DNA from: Xenopus tropicalis
Taxonomy: Eukaryota; Chordata; Amphibia; Anura; Pipidae
DNA: 64,000 bases
Reading direction: 5' to 3'
Assembly (NCBI RefSeq): GCF_000004195.4
Contig: NC_030680.2
Coordinates: 4,825,437 to 4,889,436, forward strand
Shown here: in pieces, positions 23,937 through 34,487 of the stretch
How positions within the stretch are numbered: position 1 is the first letter of the stretch
How the letters are laid out: each line of letters begins with the position of its first letter
Notes under the pieces: model-generated
Database searches by the model: none
What the model saw: the letters and a program-made list of their open reading frames with translations, nothing else
What the model was told of the DNA's origin: nothing
Made by a program: the position numbers and the translations under genes

Positions 23937-25790
23937 ATAAATATATAAGGGGGGGGGGCAGTAATGAAATAGAGAAAGTACAGGGAAGAGCGACTAAGCT
24001 GATAAAGGGAATGGGCTCAGTTATGGGGAAAGGCTGGCCCAGTTGGGATTGGTTACACTGGGGAAGGGGCAGTTAAGGGGGGGGGGGGTCACTATATATA
24101 AATATATAAGGGGGGGCAGTAATGAAATAGAGAAAGTACAGGGAAGAGCGACTAAGCTGATAAAGGGAATGGGCTCAGTTATGGGGAAAGGCTGGCCCAG
24201 TTGGGATTGGTTACACTGGGGGGGGGGCAGTTAAGGGGGGTCACTATATATAAATATATAAGGGGGGGCAGTAATGAAATAGAGAAAGTACAGGGAAGAG
24301 CGACTAAGCTGATAAAGGGAATGGGCTCAGTTATGGGGAAAGGCTGGCCCAGTTGGGATTGGTTACACTGGGGAAGGGGCAGTTAAGGGGGGGTCACTAT
24401 ATATAAATATATAAGGGGGGGCAGTAATGAAATAGAGAAAGTACAGGGAAGAGCGACTAAGCTGATAAAGGGAATGGGCTCAGTTATGGGGAAAGGCTGG
24501 CCCAGTTGGGATTGGTTACACTGGGGGGGGGGGCAGTTAAGGGGGGGTCACTATATATAAATATATAAGGGGGGGCAGTAATGAAATAGAGAAAGTACAG
24601 GGAAGAGCGACTAAGCTGATAAAGGGAATGGGCTCAGTTATGGGGAAAGGCTGGCCCAGTTGGGATTGGTTACACTGGGGAAGGGGCAGTTAAGGGGGGG
24701 GGGGGTCACTATATATAAATATATAAGGGGGGGGGCCAGTAATGAAATAGAGAAAGTACAGGGAAGAGCGACTAAGCTGATAAAGGGAATGGGCTCAGTT
24801 ATGGGGAAAGGCTGGCCCAGTTGGGATTGGTTACACTGGGGAAGGGGCAGTTAAGGGGGGGTCACTATATATAAATATATAAGGGGGGGGCAGTAATGAA
24901 ATAGAGAAAGTACAGGGAAGAGCGACTAAGCTGATAAAGGGAATGGGCTCAGTTATGGGGAAAGGCTGGCCCAGTTGGGATTGGTTACACTGGGGGGGGG
25001 GGGGGCAGTTAAGGGGGGGTCACTATATATAAATATATAAGGGGGGGCAGTAATGAAATAGAGAAAGTACAGGGTAGAGCGACTAAGCTGATAAAGGGAA
25101 TGGGCTCAGTTATGGGGAAAGGCTGGCCCAGTTGGGATTGGTTACACTGGGGGGGGGGGGGGCAGTTAAGGGGGGGGGGTCACTATATATAAATATATAA
25201 GGGGGGGGGGGCCAGTAATGAAATAGAGAAAGTACAGGGAAGAGCGACTAAGCTGATAAAGGGAATGGGCTCAGTTATGGGGAAAGGCTGGCCCAGTTGG
25301 GATTGGTTACACTGGGGAAGGGGCAGTTAAGGGGGGGTCACTATATATAAATATATAAGGGGGGGCAGTAATGAAATAGAGAAAGTACAGGGAAGAGCGA
25401 CTAAGCTGATAAAGGGAATGGGCTCAGTTATGGGGAAAGGCTGGCCCAGTTGGGATTGGTTACACTGGGGGGGGGGGGGGCAGTTAAGGGGGGGGGGGTC
25501 ACTATATATAAATATATAAGGGGGGCAGTAATGAAATAGAGAAAGTACAGGGAAGAGCGACTAAGCTGATAAAGGGAATGGGCTCAGTTATGGGGAAAGG
25601 CTGGCCCAGTTGGGATTGGTTACACTGGGGAAGGGGCAGTTAAGGGGGGGTCACTATATATAAATATATAAGGGGGGGGCAGTAATGAAATAGAGAAAGT
25701 ACAGGGAAGAGCGACTAAGCTGATAAAGGGAATGGGCTCAGTTATGGGGAAAGGCTGGCCCAGTTGGGATTGGTTACACTGGGGACAGCA
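23937..25790 (+). repeat. about 150-bp tandem array derived from a CR1-like LINE ORF2 end, about 12 copies
   Basis: Each unit translates in one frame to EIEKVQGRATKLIKGMG and, one frame over, to LSYGERLAQLGLVTLGK then TIYKYIRG. In that order these are the hallmark C-terminal motifs of CR1/L2-type LINE ORF2 (KVQRRATK, LSYEERL..LGL..LEKRRLRGD). So the array is an amplified, frameshifted LINE 3' coding fragment. Units differ mostly in G-run length (5 to 13 G) before CAGTAATG, after CACTGG and after GTTAAG. Both ends of the array stop inside the unit. Confidence 0.85.
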
Positions 25791-25794
25791 ATAG

Positions 25795-26299
25795 AACAGC
25801 GCCACCAACTGGTAATGGGCAAATTACAGATTTGCAGCTGGACACTGTATCTTTATATATAGATTTATATCCCTATCCCCATAGCTCTATGTATGTATAT
25901 ATATATTTGTGTGTATTTTCCCAGTCGGGGGAACATCTGGCGCGGGGGGAAGATCTCTGCAATGCAAATCCGGCCTCGTATCTATTCATCCGCTTTAGTC
26001 TCCTGCCTGCGGGTGTTGCGGGTGCTACTCCGTTCCTCCGCTCGCTATAAATCAATGGAGTTAACAAGGCATCTTCAGCAAATTCTATTAACCTTGGACC
26101 TGAGATACCAGCCGTATTTACTAACTCTTTAGCGCATGATAAAACAGGGGGAGTCGCGGGGCGGAGAGATAATTAGTAACACGGGTCTTATTTGCACTTT
26201 CCAGAGAGAGAAACCATTGATTAAATAAAGCGGCACCTACACAATCAATATCTGGGCTTTAGGGGGAGTGTAACCCTTCCAAGTCAAGTAGCATGGTAG
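25795..26299. other. unique intron sequence
   Basis: Ordinary sequence with a TATATATAT stretch near 25900; no exon or RNA gene recognised. Confidence 0.4.
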
Positions 26300-27089
26300 T
26301 ATTCAGCTTATTGTGTGCCCAGAGCATTCCTTCTCTGTATATTTGTATTTATACATATGGGTAGGAGGTGCCATAGTGTTTCCCTTAGACAGTACAGTAT
26401 GGGGGTACAGCTTATTGTGTGCCCAGAACATTCCTTCTCTGTATATTTGTATTTATACATATGGGTAGGAGGTGCCATAGTGTTTCCCTTAGACAGTACA
26501 GTATGGGGGTACAGCTTATTGTGTGCCCAGAGCATTCCTTCTCTGTATATTTGTATTTATACATATGGGTAGGAGGTGCCATAGTGTTTCCCTTAGACAG
26601 TACAGTATGGGGGTACAGCTTATTGTGTGCCCAGAACATTCCTTCTCTGTATATTTGTATTTATACATATGGGTAGGGGGTGCCATAGTGTTTCCCTTAG
26701 ACAGTACAGTATGGGGGTACAGCTTATTGTGTGCCCAGAACATTCCTTCTCTGTATATTTGTATTTATACATATGGGTAGGAGGTGCCATAGTGTTTCCC
26801 TTAGACAGTACAGTATGGGGGTACAGTTTATTGTGTGCCCAGAGCATTCCTTCTCTGTATATTTGTATTTATACATATGGGTAGGAGGTGCCATAGTGTT
26901 TCCCTTAGACAGTACAGTATGGGGGTACAGCTTATTGTGTGCCCAGAACATTCCCTCTCTGTATATTTGTATTTATACATATGGGTAGGGGGTGCCATAG
27001 TGTTTCCCTTAGACAGTACAGTATGGGGGTACAGCTTATTGTGTGCCCAGAACATTCCTTCTCTGTATATTTGTATTTATACATATGCT
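26300..27089. repeat. 104-bp tandem array, first site, about 7.6 copies
   Basis: The unit contains CAGCTTATTGTGTGCCCAG, ACATTCCTTCTCTGTATATT, TATTTATACATATGGGTAGG and CCTTAGACAGTACAGTATGG. The same unit forms a second array at 50467-51420, and some units are identical across the two sites. The array stops 41 bp before the nell1 exon at 27131. Confidence 0.95.
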
Positions 27090-27130
27090 GTTTAGTGATG
27101 GTCTCACCTGTCTCTCCCCCCCCCCCATAG

Positions 27131-27203
27131 GGAGTCATTCAAGATGTAAAAATGATCTTCATGCCCAATGGATACATCACTCAGTGCCCGAACTTAAATC
27201 GCA
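27131..27203 (+). CDS. nell1: nell1 exon: end of thrombospondin-N / laminin-G-like domain, part 2
   Basis: The exon is 73 bp, starts in phase 0, holds 24 codons and ends with the first base of a split codon (A, giving Thr with CT of the next exon). The acceptor is a C-rich tract followed by ATAG; the donor is a consensus GTAAGT. The peptide contains MIFMPNGYITQCPNLNR, a strongly conserved NELL1/NELL2 stretch that closes the TSPN/LamG domain before the CPTC motif. The exon lies only 41 bp downstream of the end of a 104-bp minisatellite array, so its branch point and polypyrimidine tract occupy almost all of the remaining unique sequence. Confidence 0.94.
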
Positions 27204-27483
27204 GTAAGTGACCTTTATTAATATAATTGGGGGGATATGTAATAATGATTATTAGCATCTTTGGGGCAGAACCCCAGTCAAGACACCATTAGGCCAATGG
27301 CACGTGGGTAGTTTCACTACCATAGAAGTTAAAGGTCAATTATGAGTGGGCGGGGTCATATGGAAGATGCCTCTCCCCCTGCCAGGCAGCAGTGCTGTAT
27401 CTCCCCATTGGGGAACTATGGGATTGGGCCGGGTCTCATTGCCGAAAGCCATTGACGGTGCTTTTGTTGTGTTTCCTATTGAG

Positions 27484-27566
27484 CTTGCCCAACCTGCAGC
27501 GATTTCCTGAGTCTCGTGCAAGGAATTATGGATCTACAGGAGCTGCTGGCGAAAATGACAGCAAAA
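27484..27566 (+). CDS. nell1: nell1 exon: CPTC motif and start of coiled coil
   Basis: The exon is 83 bp: two bases finishing the Thr codon from 27203, then 27 codons, ending in phase 0 at a GTAGGT donor. The peptide starts TCPTCSDFLSLVQGIMD and continues LQELLAKMTAK. Heptad-spaced leucine, isoleucine and methionine residues fit the oligomerising coiled coil that follows the LamG domain in NELL proteins. CSDFLSLVQGIMDLQ is the NELL1 form; NELL2 differs here (CNDF and a different heptad sequence). The preceding intron is only 280 bp. The acceptor ends TTGAG, a slightly weak AG, but the phase and homology leave little doubt. Confidence 0.94.
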
Positions 27567-28097
27567 GTAGGTGGAGCTTGCTGCGTGGTGCATTGTGGGC
27601 ATTCCGGGGGAATGGCGCCCTGACTGCGTTCCATGTTTATCCTAATACGCTAAATAACATTCCTAGGGTGCAAAGATCGAAATAAGGGGGCGGGCATAAG
27701 TGCCGTTGGACCTGCCCAATCGAGATCTGGCCAATTGTCGGTCAGGTCTGCCTATCGGGGGTGCCCACACAGGGGCAGATAAGCTAATGAAATGTTCTAA
27801 AAGACTCAAATCTGCCCATGTACGAGCACCCTAAGTGTCAGCAACCCTAGGGTTAACCGAACACAGGAAGTGAATAGAAAGTTAGGGTCTATAACTGCTA
27901 ATATCTTAAAAACCACTACAAATAGGTAAATTGCAAAACTGCTCCGATGGCTGTTGGATTCCAACTAGAGGGGCGGATCTGCAATTAGATTTGAATGGTT
28001 AGAAATCAAAAGAAAAGATCTGATTAACCCCCCAGTGGTTAAACAGCCCATACACCCCTGTGCAGTTTATATGACACCCCCTTTTCTCTCTCTGTAG
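27567..28097. other. nell1 intron, unique sequence
   Basis: 531-bp intron between clean exon borders. No element recognised; ends in a good polypyrimidine tract, CCCCTTTTCTCTCTCTGTAG. Confidence 0.6.
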
Positions 28098-28291
28098 TTG
28101 AACTATGCAAGTAAACCTCGCATTTCTCTGACTAGCCAACGTGGAGAACTGCACATTTTCGTGAAACCGACCGGAATGCTAGAACGTCTCACAGGCGGTT
28201 GCGTTTGTGGTTATTTAGTGACACAGAGGCATAACTGGCGTAGGGTGCTTGATGGTTGGATCACTGTGCCGGGAAACTGGTACCTTGTAAG
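28098..28291 (+). pseudogene. nell1: nell1 exon for coiled-coil end and first half of VWC1, corrupted
   Basis: After a clean acceptor (TCTCTGTAG) the first codons read LNYA, exactly as expected for NELL1. From about 28113 the reading frame is lost. Short islands still match the expected exon out of frame: GGAGAACTGCACA (from LENCH), GTGAAACCGACC (from CEKTC), and near the end CACTGTGCCGGGAAACTG then TACCTTGTAAG (from HCRNCTCK plus donor). Between the islands are extra or missing bases. The observed span is about 194 bp, whereas the human exon, from memory of its 45-residue product, would be near 135 bp. Damage looks like sequencing indels and not evolutionary decay, because flanking exons are intact and the gene is conserved. 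The 3' boundary is approximate. Confidence 0.72.
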
Positions 28292-31105
28292 CGTGCGCGG
28301 GGGAACCGGGTAGCGCTCCAGCCATTATGCTTGGTGTGCACTATAGTTCAATGACGAGAGAGAAAAGGAGGAGTGAGTGTATAATAAAGAACAGTATGGT
28401 GGTGGCGGATGAGGTGTTGGAAGACTCAGTGAGGGCCAGGAATTCTTCAATCAAGGACTAGTTTCATGTGGTGTTTCTTTTATTTTTATGATGGAATCTA
28501 GGCACCATCAGAGACAGGCAAGTGCAGCTTCCCAGGGCATACACTACTTACTATACGTTAGTGAGACATCCAATCGAGGATGATAGGACGGATATGTGTG
28601 GGGGAGTTGTATCAGGAGTCAGAACGAACTTGTGCAGTGAAGCAGGGACAGACGGTTGAACAGTTACACTACATTAACCTAATACAACTCCAGTGAGCGA
28701 TGGGATATCTGGTGCCAGCAGTAGCAGCTTCAGGCTGAATCACTTGAGCACAGGTGCAGATGAGGAAACCATTGAGGGAAACCCAACTGTAGCCAGTTTA
28801 CATCATATAGACTATCCACCAAGTGAGGAGATGGGGATGAATGGATATTCGGAGTTGTTATCAGAGGCGAAGGACCATAGACCAACCGAAGCAAGTATGT
28901 CAGGGGGGAAGGCGAAGAGAGTTAGAGGGACAAGGCATAACGGCACTTAATGCCGCCCCGTGAGTATTATTAATTACAGATATTAATATTATCCAGTGCC
29001 ACACGCAAAGAGAGGGATAGTAGTATTATGGATATTTAAGGGCAGGTATTTGTCAGGTCAATGAGAGAGACATCAGTGGAAAAAGACGAAGCGATCGTGC
29101 AGGAAGGGAAAGGGGACGACCGATTCTCCAGTCCGAGCGAGATAATGACCCACACAAATGCTAACCACCTGACATGGCAAGCTAACCCAGCCATATATGA
29201 ACTGAATGTATTAATGGTCCATTATGGTTGCGAAATCAGAGTCATGACACCAGCGTTGTATCCATGCACATTGTCTGTATATTCCAAGACTGAATCCAGG
29301 GCACAGCATACAGTTTAACTTCAAAAGAGAGGGCAATGAGGATGAATCTCAATGTAGACCCCCTCACCAATGGAGAGTTCGTTCACACATGTCATCGAGG
29401 TGCAACACTGTAGTTCAGTTCAAGCATGAGGGCTTATGAGGGCCAATGGATTCTTGGGCTTCCACATCGCCCAGTGACACCTTAGAGGCTTCCTAGTTTT
29501 CACTGCCATATAACGGCCCCTACGATTCTGGTAGGCTTAGTGTATGCTTGTGTCCAGGCCAGAGCACTGCTAATCAAGTGTGCGTCTAGATTCCGCCACC
29601 AATTCATGGGCGAGCCCGCACTGCAAGATCCGTCAGTCAGTTGAAAGGTTGCCATTTGTGCGAGTTATCTATTGAAATGCCACAGATCTGTAGCCCGCGC
29701 CACAATTTGTAAAGCATATGAGTAACTCACACGTATATGAGGAGCCTAGCAGGAGGGAATATCGTGGCTGGGTAAGATCGCTGCCTCCGCCACCCTCAGG
29801 CATGGATTGCTGGTCATCTGACTCCCACTGGTCGCCATAGTGGTAGCTAAGTGCTGTAGATACTTCGTTATATGGGGCGCAAGTATGACCAATAAGCCTT
29901 GCTACATCACACCACCTTGTACTGTTACTTACAGGTGCTTAATGGGTATCTGTAATACTGCTTGGGTTCTGTGGTCAGTAGGCAGTGCTGGTTCTGGGCT
30001 TCAGCCCGCGCGCTAATAAGTATATATGATCAGCACAAGTAAAGTGATATTCTGTGAGAATTTTGGCAGATTGAGGGTCTATTGCCAATTATTACATATA
30101 TGATAGCTCTTGTTACTGATTATCTATTGTACTATTTGTTGTGGGAAGACACACTTTAGTTAGGCTAGGGTTGGTTTTGCTTCGTGGGCCCATCATCGTA
30201 AAATTAAACTAGGCCGGCTTTGTGTAACATGATGTTCGTCGCATTACACTGCAGTAAAATGACTGTACACACTCCAGTAGACGGTAGCCTGCATACACTG
30301 CAATCTGATAATCCTATACCTATCCTTACATATTAGTCGAATATCATGAGAGTGATACGCAATCAAGTAGCGAAGAGTAGCTTTCTGGCACGTACTCTTT
30401 AAATATATATAGATCTGTACCCCAAGCAGTGAAGAATGATAACTTTGCGTAAAAGTGGTCAAATCAACTATGGCATTGAAATGATATAACCCAATAATAA
30501 CCAGGAAGCTGATACCAGAGAGAGGAATGCTCTGGGTCGACCCCACAAATAAGGGTAAATTATACTGTATCCCATTACGTGTGTGAAATCATGCTTGATT
30601 GCCAAGGTGGAGCAAACGAGCTTACTGGTCTTATCTGTCATTACAGAGAAACAGGGGAACATTCGTAATAATTACAAATAAACAAGAGAGAAGGAATGAT
30701 TCCTGGCACCACATATGTCCTTGGTCAGCACCACCTCCGTTGACCACATATAGTCTGAGGAGGGTTAAACTGACTATGGCCACCCAATCACAGAGGGTAA
30801 TTAATCCTCAAACCTCTTAGTTGGATCAAGTAGCAGGTACATATGTATAAATTGAATTATTACAGTTAGATATGGAATCAGCTTTGGGCGAAGAAAACGA
30901 GCGAAAAAATAGACATGTTTTCGACCGTCAAGGCACACTTTTAACAAGTAAAGACTGGAAAAACCGCAAGTCACTAAAACATAAAGAAATCAACAAGCAA
31001 TCATACAATTCATAGAACTAACCCAATGAGGGCTGTTTTCTGGAGCCCATCAACACAATAAAAGGGGATTATTGAATTATGAGTTCTGTAGAATTTCAAT
31101 AGGGT
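28113..31105. other. low-quality stretch resembling uncorrected long-read sequence
   Basis: From inside the nell1 exon at 28113 to about 31105 the sequence loses the texture of its neighbours. Long homopolymers and recognisable frog repeats vanish, and what can be recognised is broken by scattered single-base insertions. Two internal tests support this. The exon at 28098 is preserved only as islands. Units of a 112-bp repeat that are clean at 31109-31229 and at 41640-42890 appear here (about 30620-31105) with many small indels, for example TTAGTTGGATCAAGTAGCAG where clean units read TTAGTTGGGATCAAGTACAG. Biological divergence of one array unit but not its neighbour is possible but less likely. 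Confidence 0.7.
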
Positions 31106-31108
31106 CTA

Positions 31109-31229
31109 TCAAGTACAGGTACTGTTTTATTATTACAGAGAAAAGGGAATCATTTAACCATTAAATAAACCCAATAGGGCTGTTCTGCCCCCAATAAGGG
31201 GTAATTATATCTTAGTTGGGATCAAGTAC
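31109..31229. repeat. single clean unit of the 112-bp MITE-derived repeat, opposite orientation to 41640-42890
   Basis: It reads ACTGTTTTATTATTACAGAG, AACCCAATAGGGCTGTTCTG and TAATTATATCTTAGTTGGGA, the reverse complement of the array at 41640-42890. Noisy copies of the same unit precede it from about 30620, so an array of at least four units probably existed here. Confidence 0.85.
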
Positions 31230-31511
31230 AGGCAGCCCCTCTGGCATTTGCCAGTCCTGCCGCAGTCCGTAGTGGAATTGCGCATTTCCCAGCGAGGTGC
31301 TGCCAGTGACTGAGCGGAACGGCCGCATTTATCCCCCCATCTGACAGCTCCTCTGCCGAGTGCCATTCCCCGCTGATTGGTGATAAGTGCGTCTCGCAGA
31401 TCCGCCGCTCAGCCGTCGCAAACTCTGCTTGTATCTTGTTCCTGTCGTTGGTCCGACACGGGAAATATTTTGTATTGTTAGCAAACTGTATTTATTATTA
31501 TTATTTCTTAA

Positions 31512-31955
31512 AGGGCCACTGCACCTTAAATTGCTTGTCTTTATATGATACGCAGAACCCCACTGTTCACCTTTTATTTCACTTTCAGTAATAATCTAAG
31601 ACAGTTTGCAGTTGGTCTTCATTTTGTGTTATTTGTGTATTTGTAATTATTTCAGTTTGTGCTCAGCGACTCTGCAGTTTGGAATTTCAGCCGTTATCTG
31701 GTTGCTATGGTGTAAATTACCTTAGCAACCAGGGAGTGGTTTGAATGAGAAGCTGATATATGAATAGGGGAGGGGCTGGATAGAAAAATAAGTCATAAAA
31801 AGTAACAATAACAATAAAACTGGATCCTCACAGAGCAGTTGTTTTCTGGTTGCCGGGGTCAGCGACCCCCATTTGAAAGCTGGGCAAATAATGAAAAAAC
31901 TGCAAGTAATAAATAATGAAGACCAATTGCAAAGTTGCTAGGAATATGGCAAACA
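31512..31955. mobile_element. dispersed frog repeat R1, second copy
   Basis: Shares CAGTTGGTCTTCATTTTGTG, TATCTGGTTGCTATGGTG, ACAATAACAATAAAACTGGA and CAGCGACCCCCATTTGAAAG with the copy at 13625-14188, without the internal duplication. It lies about 100 bp upstream of the VWC2 exon. Confidence 0.8.
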
Positions 31956-32060
31956 TTTGAATGCAGGCGATTTATGTCCTTTAATCAATGGGTCAGATCC
32001 AGCGAGGGGCTCATTCTACATTTCACAGAGGGGTAACGGCTGTTTTTGCTTTAATTGCAG

Positions 32061-32134
32061 CCAAGTGTATCTATGGAGGGAAAGTGCTGGCGGAAGGAGA
32101 CCGGATCCTCACCAAAAGCTGCCGAGAATGCAAA
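32061..32134 (+). CDS. nell1: nell1 exon: first half of VWC2
   Basis: The exon is 74 bp: two bases completing a proline codon, then 24 codons, ending in phase 0. The acceptor is TTTAATTGCAG and the donor a consensus GTAAGT. The peptide is KCIYGGKVLAEGD followed by RILTKSCRECK. This carries the first three cysteines of the second von Willebrand factor C module and is diagnostic for NELL1. Because the exon starts with CC it needs a preceding exon that ends in one unpaired base, which confirms that a VWC1 second-half exon should exist upstream, although it is not readable in this sequence. Confidence 0.95.
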
Positions 32135-32782
32135 GTAAGTCTGTCCCTGGGTTACACTGACTGTCACTGTAACAAGGGGAACCGGGTCCGGATGTGACAG
32201 ATTGGACCCATTGTGTTGTATTGAGAGACCTCTAGGACTTACTGGGCCCACAGCTGCCTCTGTTTAGCCACTCCCACCCCCAAAACCTCTGGGAAACACC
32301 ATCAGTTTAACTCTTATATATATATATAATATACAGTTGGGTCATTTCCCATTGAGACCAAACTGTAAATGATATCCTTATAAACGGTGCTTAGTGATGT
32401 CATCAGTTATAATCGGAGCTTAGTGATGTCATTTCTGTCACATGACTCACTGAAACTTGTATATTATAATAAATAAAGTACCCCCTGCCTTGTGCCTTTA
32501 TATGGTCATGGAACTCCTCGTGACTTATAATATCCTTATATTTTACAACAGGGGGTACTTTAAAGACCTCTCTCAGCCACAGGTTTAAAAATACCACCCC
32601 AGTTGCCTCCCTATTTGACCTTCAACCTGGGCTTCCAAGAAGAACATATAAGCATTTTCCCCAGATCTCCCCCAACTATGCCTTTAGGCTGGGCACCCCC
32701 CCCCAGGAACTGCTTGGGGGGCGCTTGGTAGCCATGGTCTGTAGAACAGGAATCACGGGTCTGCAAACATACATAGTTCAGT
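32135..32782. other. intron sequence with a small inverted repeat
   Basis: AAAGTACCCCCTG near 32475 is matched in inverse orientation by CAGGGGGTACTTT near 32550, a possible short palindromic element. TTAGTGATGTCAT occurs twice (about 32391 and 32420). Confidence 0.45.
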
Positions 32783-32790
32783 TGTACAGA

Positions 32791-33375
32791 CAGCGTCGGA
32801 CTGGGCCGCTGGGGTACAGGGAACAGGGTCGGACTGGGCCGCCGGGACACCGGGAAAAATCCCGGTGGGCCCCGGCCCTAGTGGGCCCCAGCGGCCCAGT
32901 CCGACCTTTGCCGGCGCTCCCCGCTACTGACTGTTCCTCCCCGACGCGTTCAATTTATACGCGCTCGGGGAGGACGTCAGGCGGGGGCCCTTCGGGGGGG
33001 TTAGCGGGGGCCCTTCGGGGGGGTTAGGGGGGCCCCTGGGGGGGTTAGGGGACGCGGCTGGGGCACCTGCAGGGCCCCTGGGGGGGTTAGGGGACGCGGC
33101 TGGGGCACCTGCAGGGCCCCTGGGGCAGGAGCCCCGGTGGGCCCTGCACCCCCCAGTCCGACCCTGACAGGGAAAAAACCCGGTGGTCCCCGGTGGCCCA
33201 GATCCGTTTTCCCCCAGGGCACTCCTGCGACCCGCCATCTCCCTCCCCCGACGCACCGCAGGTAAGGGGGTCTTTGCAGGTGGAGGGGGTGAAGGCGGCA
33301 GGGCCCATTGGGGGGGGTGCAGGGGCCCCTGAGGCAGAAGCCTCGGTGGCCCCTGCACCCCCCAGTCCAACCCTG
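32791..33375. mobile_element. outer hAT MITE, interrupted by a related MITE
   Basis: It begins CAGCGTCGGACTGGGC and ends CCCAGTCCAACCCTG. Flanks are tgtacaga (32783-32790) and tgtacagg (33376-33383), matching at 7 of 8. Removing the inner insertion at 32824-33166 together with one copy of its target duplication leaves a compact element like that at 6393-6599. Confidence 0.82.
32824..33166. mobile_element. inner hAT MITE nested in the outer one, perfect 8-bp target duplication
   Basis: Ends are CAGGGTCGGACTGGGC and CCCAGTCCGACCCTG. The flanking repeat acagggaa is identical on both sides (32816-32823 and 33167-33174). The interior has GC-rich duplications (GGGGGCCCTTCGGGGGGGTT twice; GACGCGGCTGGGGCACCTGC twice). 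Confidence 0.88.
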
Positions 33376-33406
33376 TGTACAGGTAATGCACACCCCTCCC
33401 TTCACC

Positions 33407-33529
33407 CAAAGTTGGACTGGCCCGACCAAACAGGATTAAAGATGGCCGTGTGTTCCATTGTGGAATGCATAGCCAAGGGGGGGTTATGGTGGCCGGGCGG
33501 TCGGCCCCAGGTACCCCAGTCCGACTCTG
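33407..33529. mobile_element. third hAT MITE of the same group, decayed
   Basis: It starts CAAAGTTGGACTGGCC and ends CCCCAGTCCGACTCTG. Flanks ccttcacc (33399-33406) and cattcacc (33530-33537) match at 7 of 8. It sits only 31 bp downstream of the outer nested element. Confidence 0.65.
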
Positions 33530-33537
33530 CATTCACC

Positions 33538-34487
33538 TTATATACCCTACTAATTACAGTCAGTTCTCCTAAATTCTCCTCTCCAGCCTCAGGGCCCTGA
33601 ATGGCCAACTGGCTGACATAAGAGCGCTAAGCAAGAGCAAAAGGAAACCAAACCACTGCAGCTCTTAATAATGCGCTTTTTAAATAAGAATATCATGTAA
33701 TGGGTTATTAGGATGGGAAATACTATTATGGGATAGCAGAGAAGCATACCCCATATACGAGAATTAATCAGTTACCCTTCTGCCTTCCCTCTTTCACCCT
33801 GAAACCTTCCATCTTGCCTCTCATTCTCCCCAGGGGCCCCACGGGATGAGAGATACCGATTGACCTAATTATCATTTTGAAGAAAAATCAATGCTCTTAA
33901 TAATTCAGCATTGGGATATTTATGTGACGGGGCCGCTCTCTATTAATAACCCAGTTTATGGCAGAGGTTGTTCTTACCCTTTGTTGCCTTGTTTAACGTT
34001 TCCCGAGCGCCTCCATTAACCTTTGACATTGTCTGTCAGAGCCGAAAATATACCGTGTTTTATGCGTTGGTTCCTGAGCCCCCGCGGCTTCCCAGACTGA
34101 CGGCTCATAGTGCCCTGGCTGGAATAGAACCCAAGACCCATTGATGAAGAGAATACGCCCCAAGAGCTTCCGACACCCATCTCTATCTGCCCATTGGGCT
34201 ATGGGATAACTATTACTGCATACAAATTAGCTGCTTGACATTCAACCTCAGATAGCCAATCACAACGAGCCTACTAGACATGTAAGAGTGATATGTGGGG
34301 GAAGGGGTATCTGGCAGGTTTCCTATAATTCGCCCTCTAAATCAAATTGGAATAATCTGTTTTGCACAGTTCCAGGCATCAGTTACAAGCTATGATAGGT
34401 AAATGGTAATCAATAATGCACATTTTGGTTTTACTTGTCCTTTGAAGAAGTATTTCTGTGAGGCCAAAGTGACTCTGGGGCCTTGCT
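33538..34487. other. unique intron sequence
   Basis: No repeat, exon or RNA gene recognised in this stretch. Confidence 0.4.

Noticed and set aside
28098..28313. 71-codon open frame beginning at the acceptor of the VWC1 exon
   Set aside because: Only the first four residues match NELL1; the rest is a frame-broken reading of the exon, not a new peptide.
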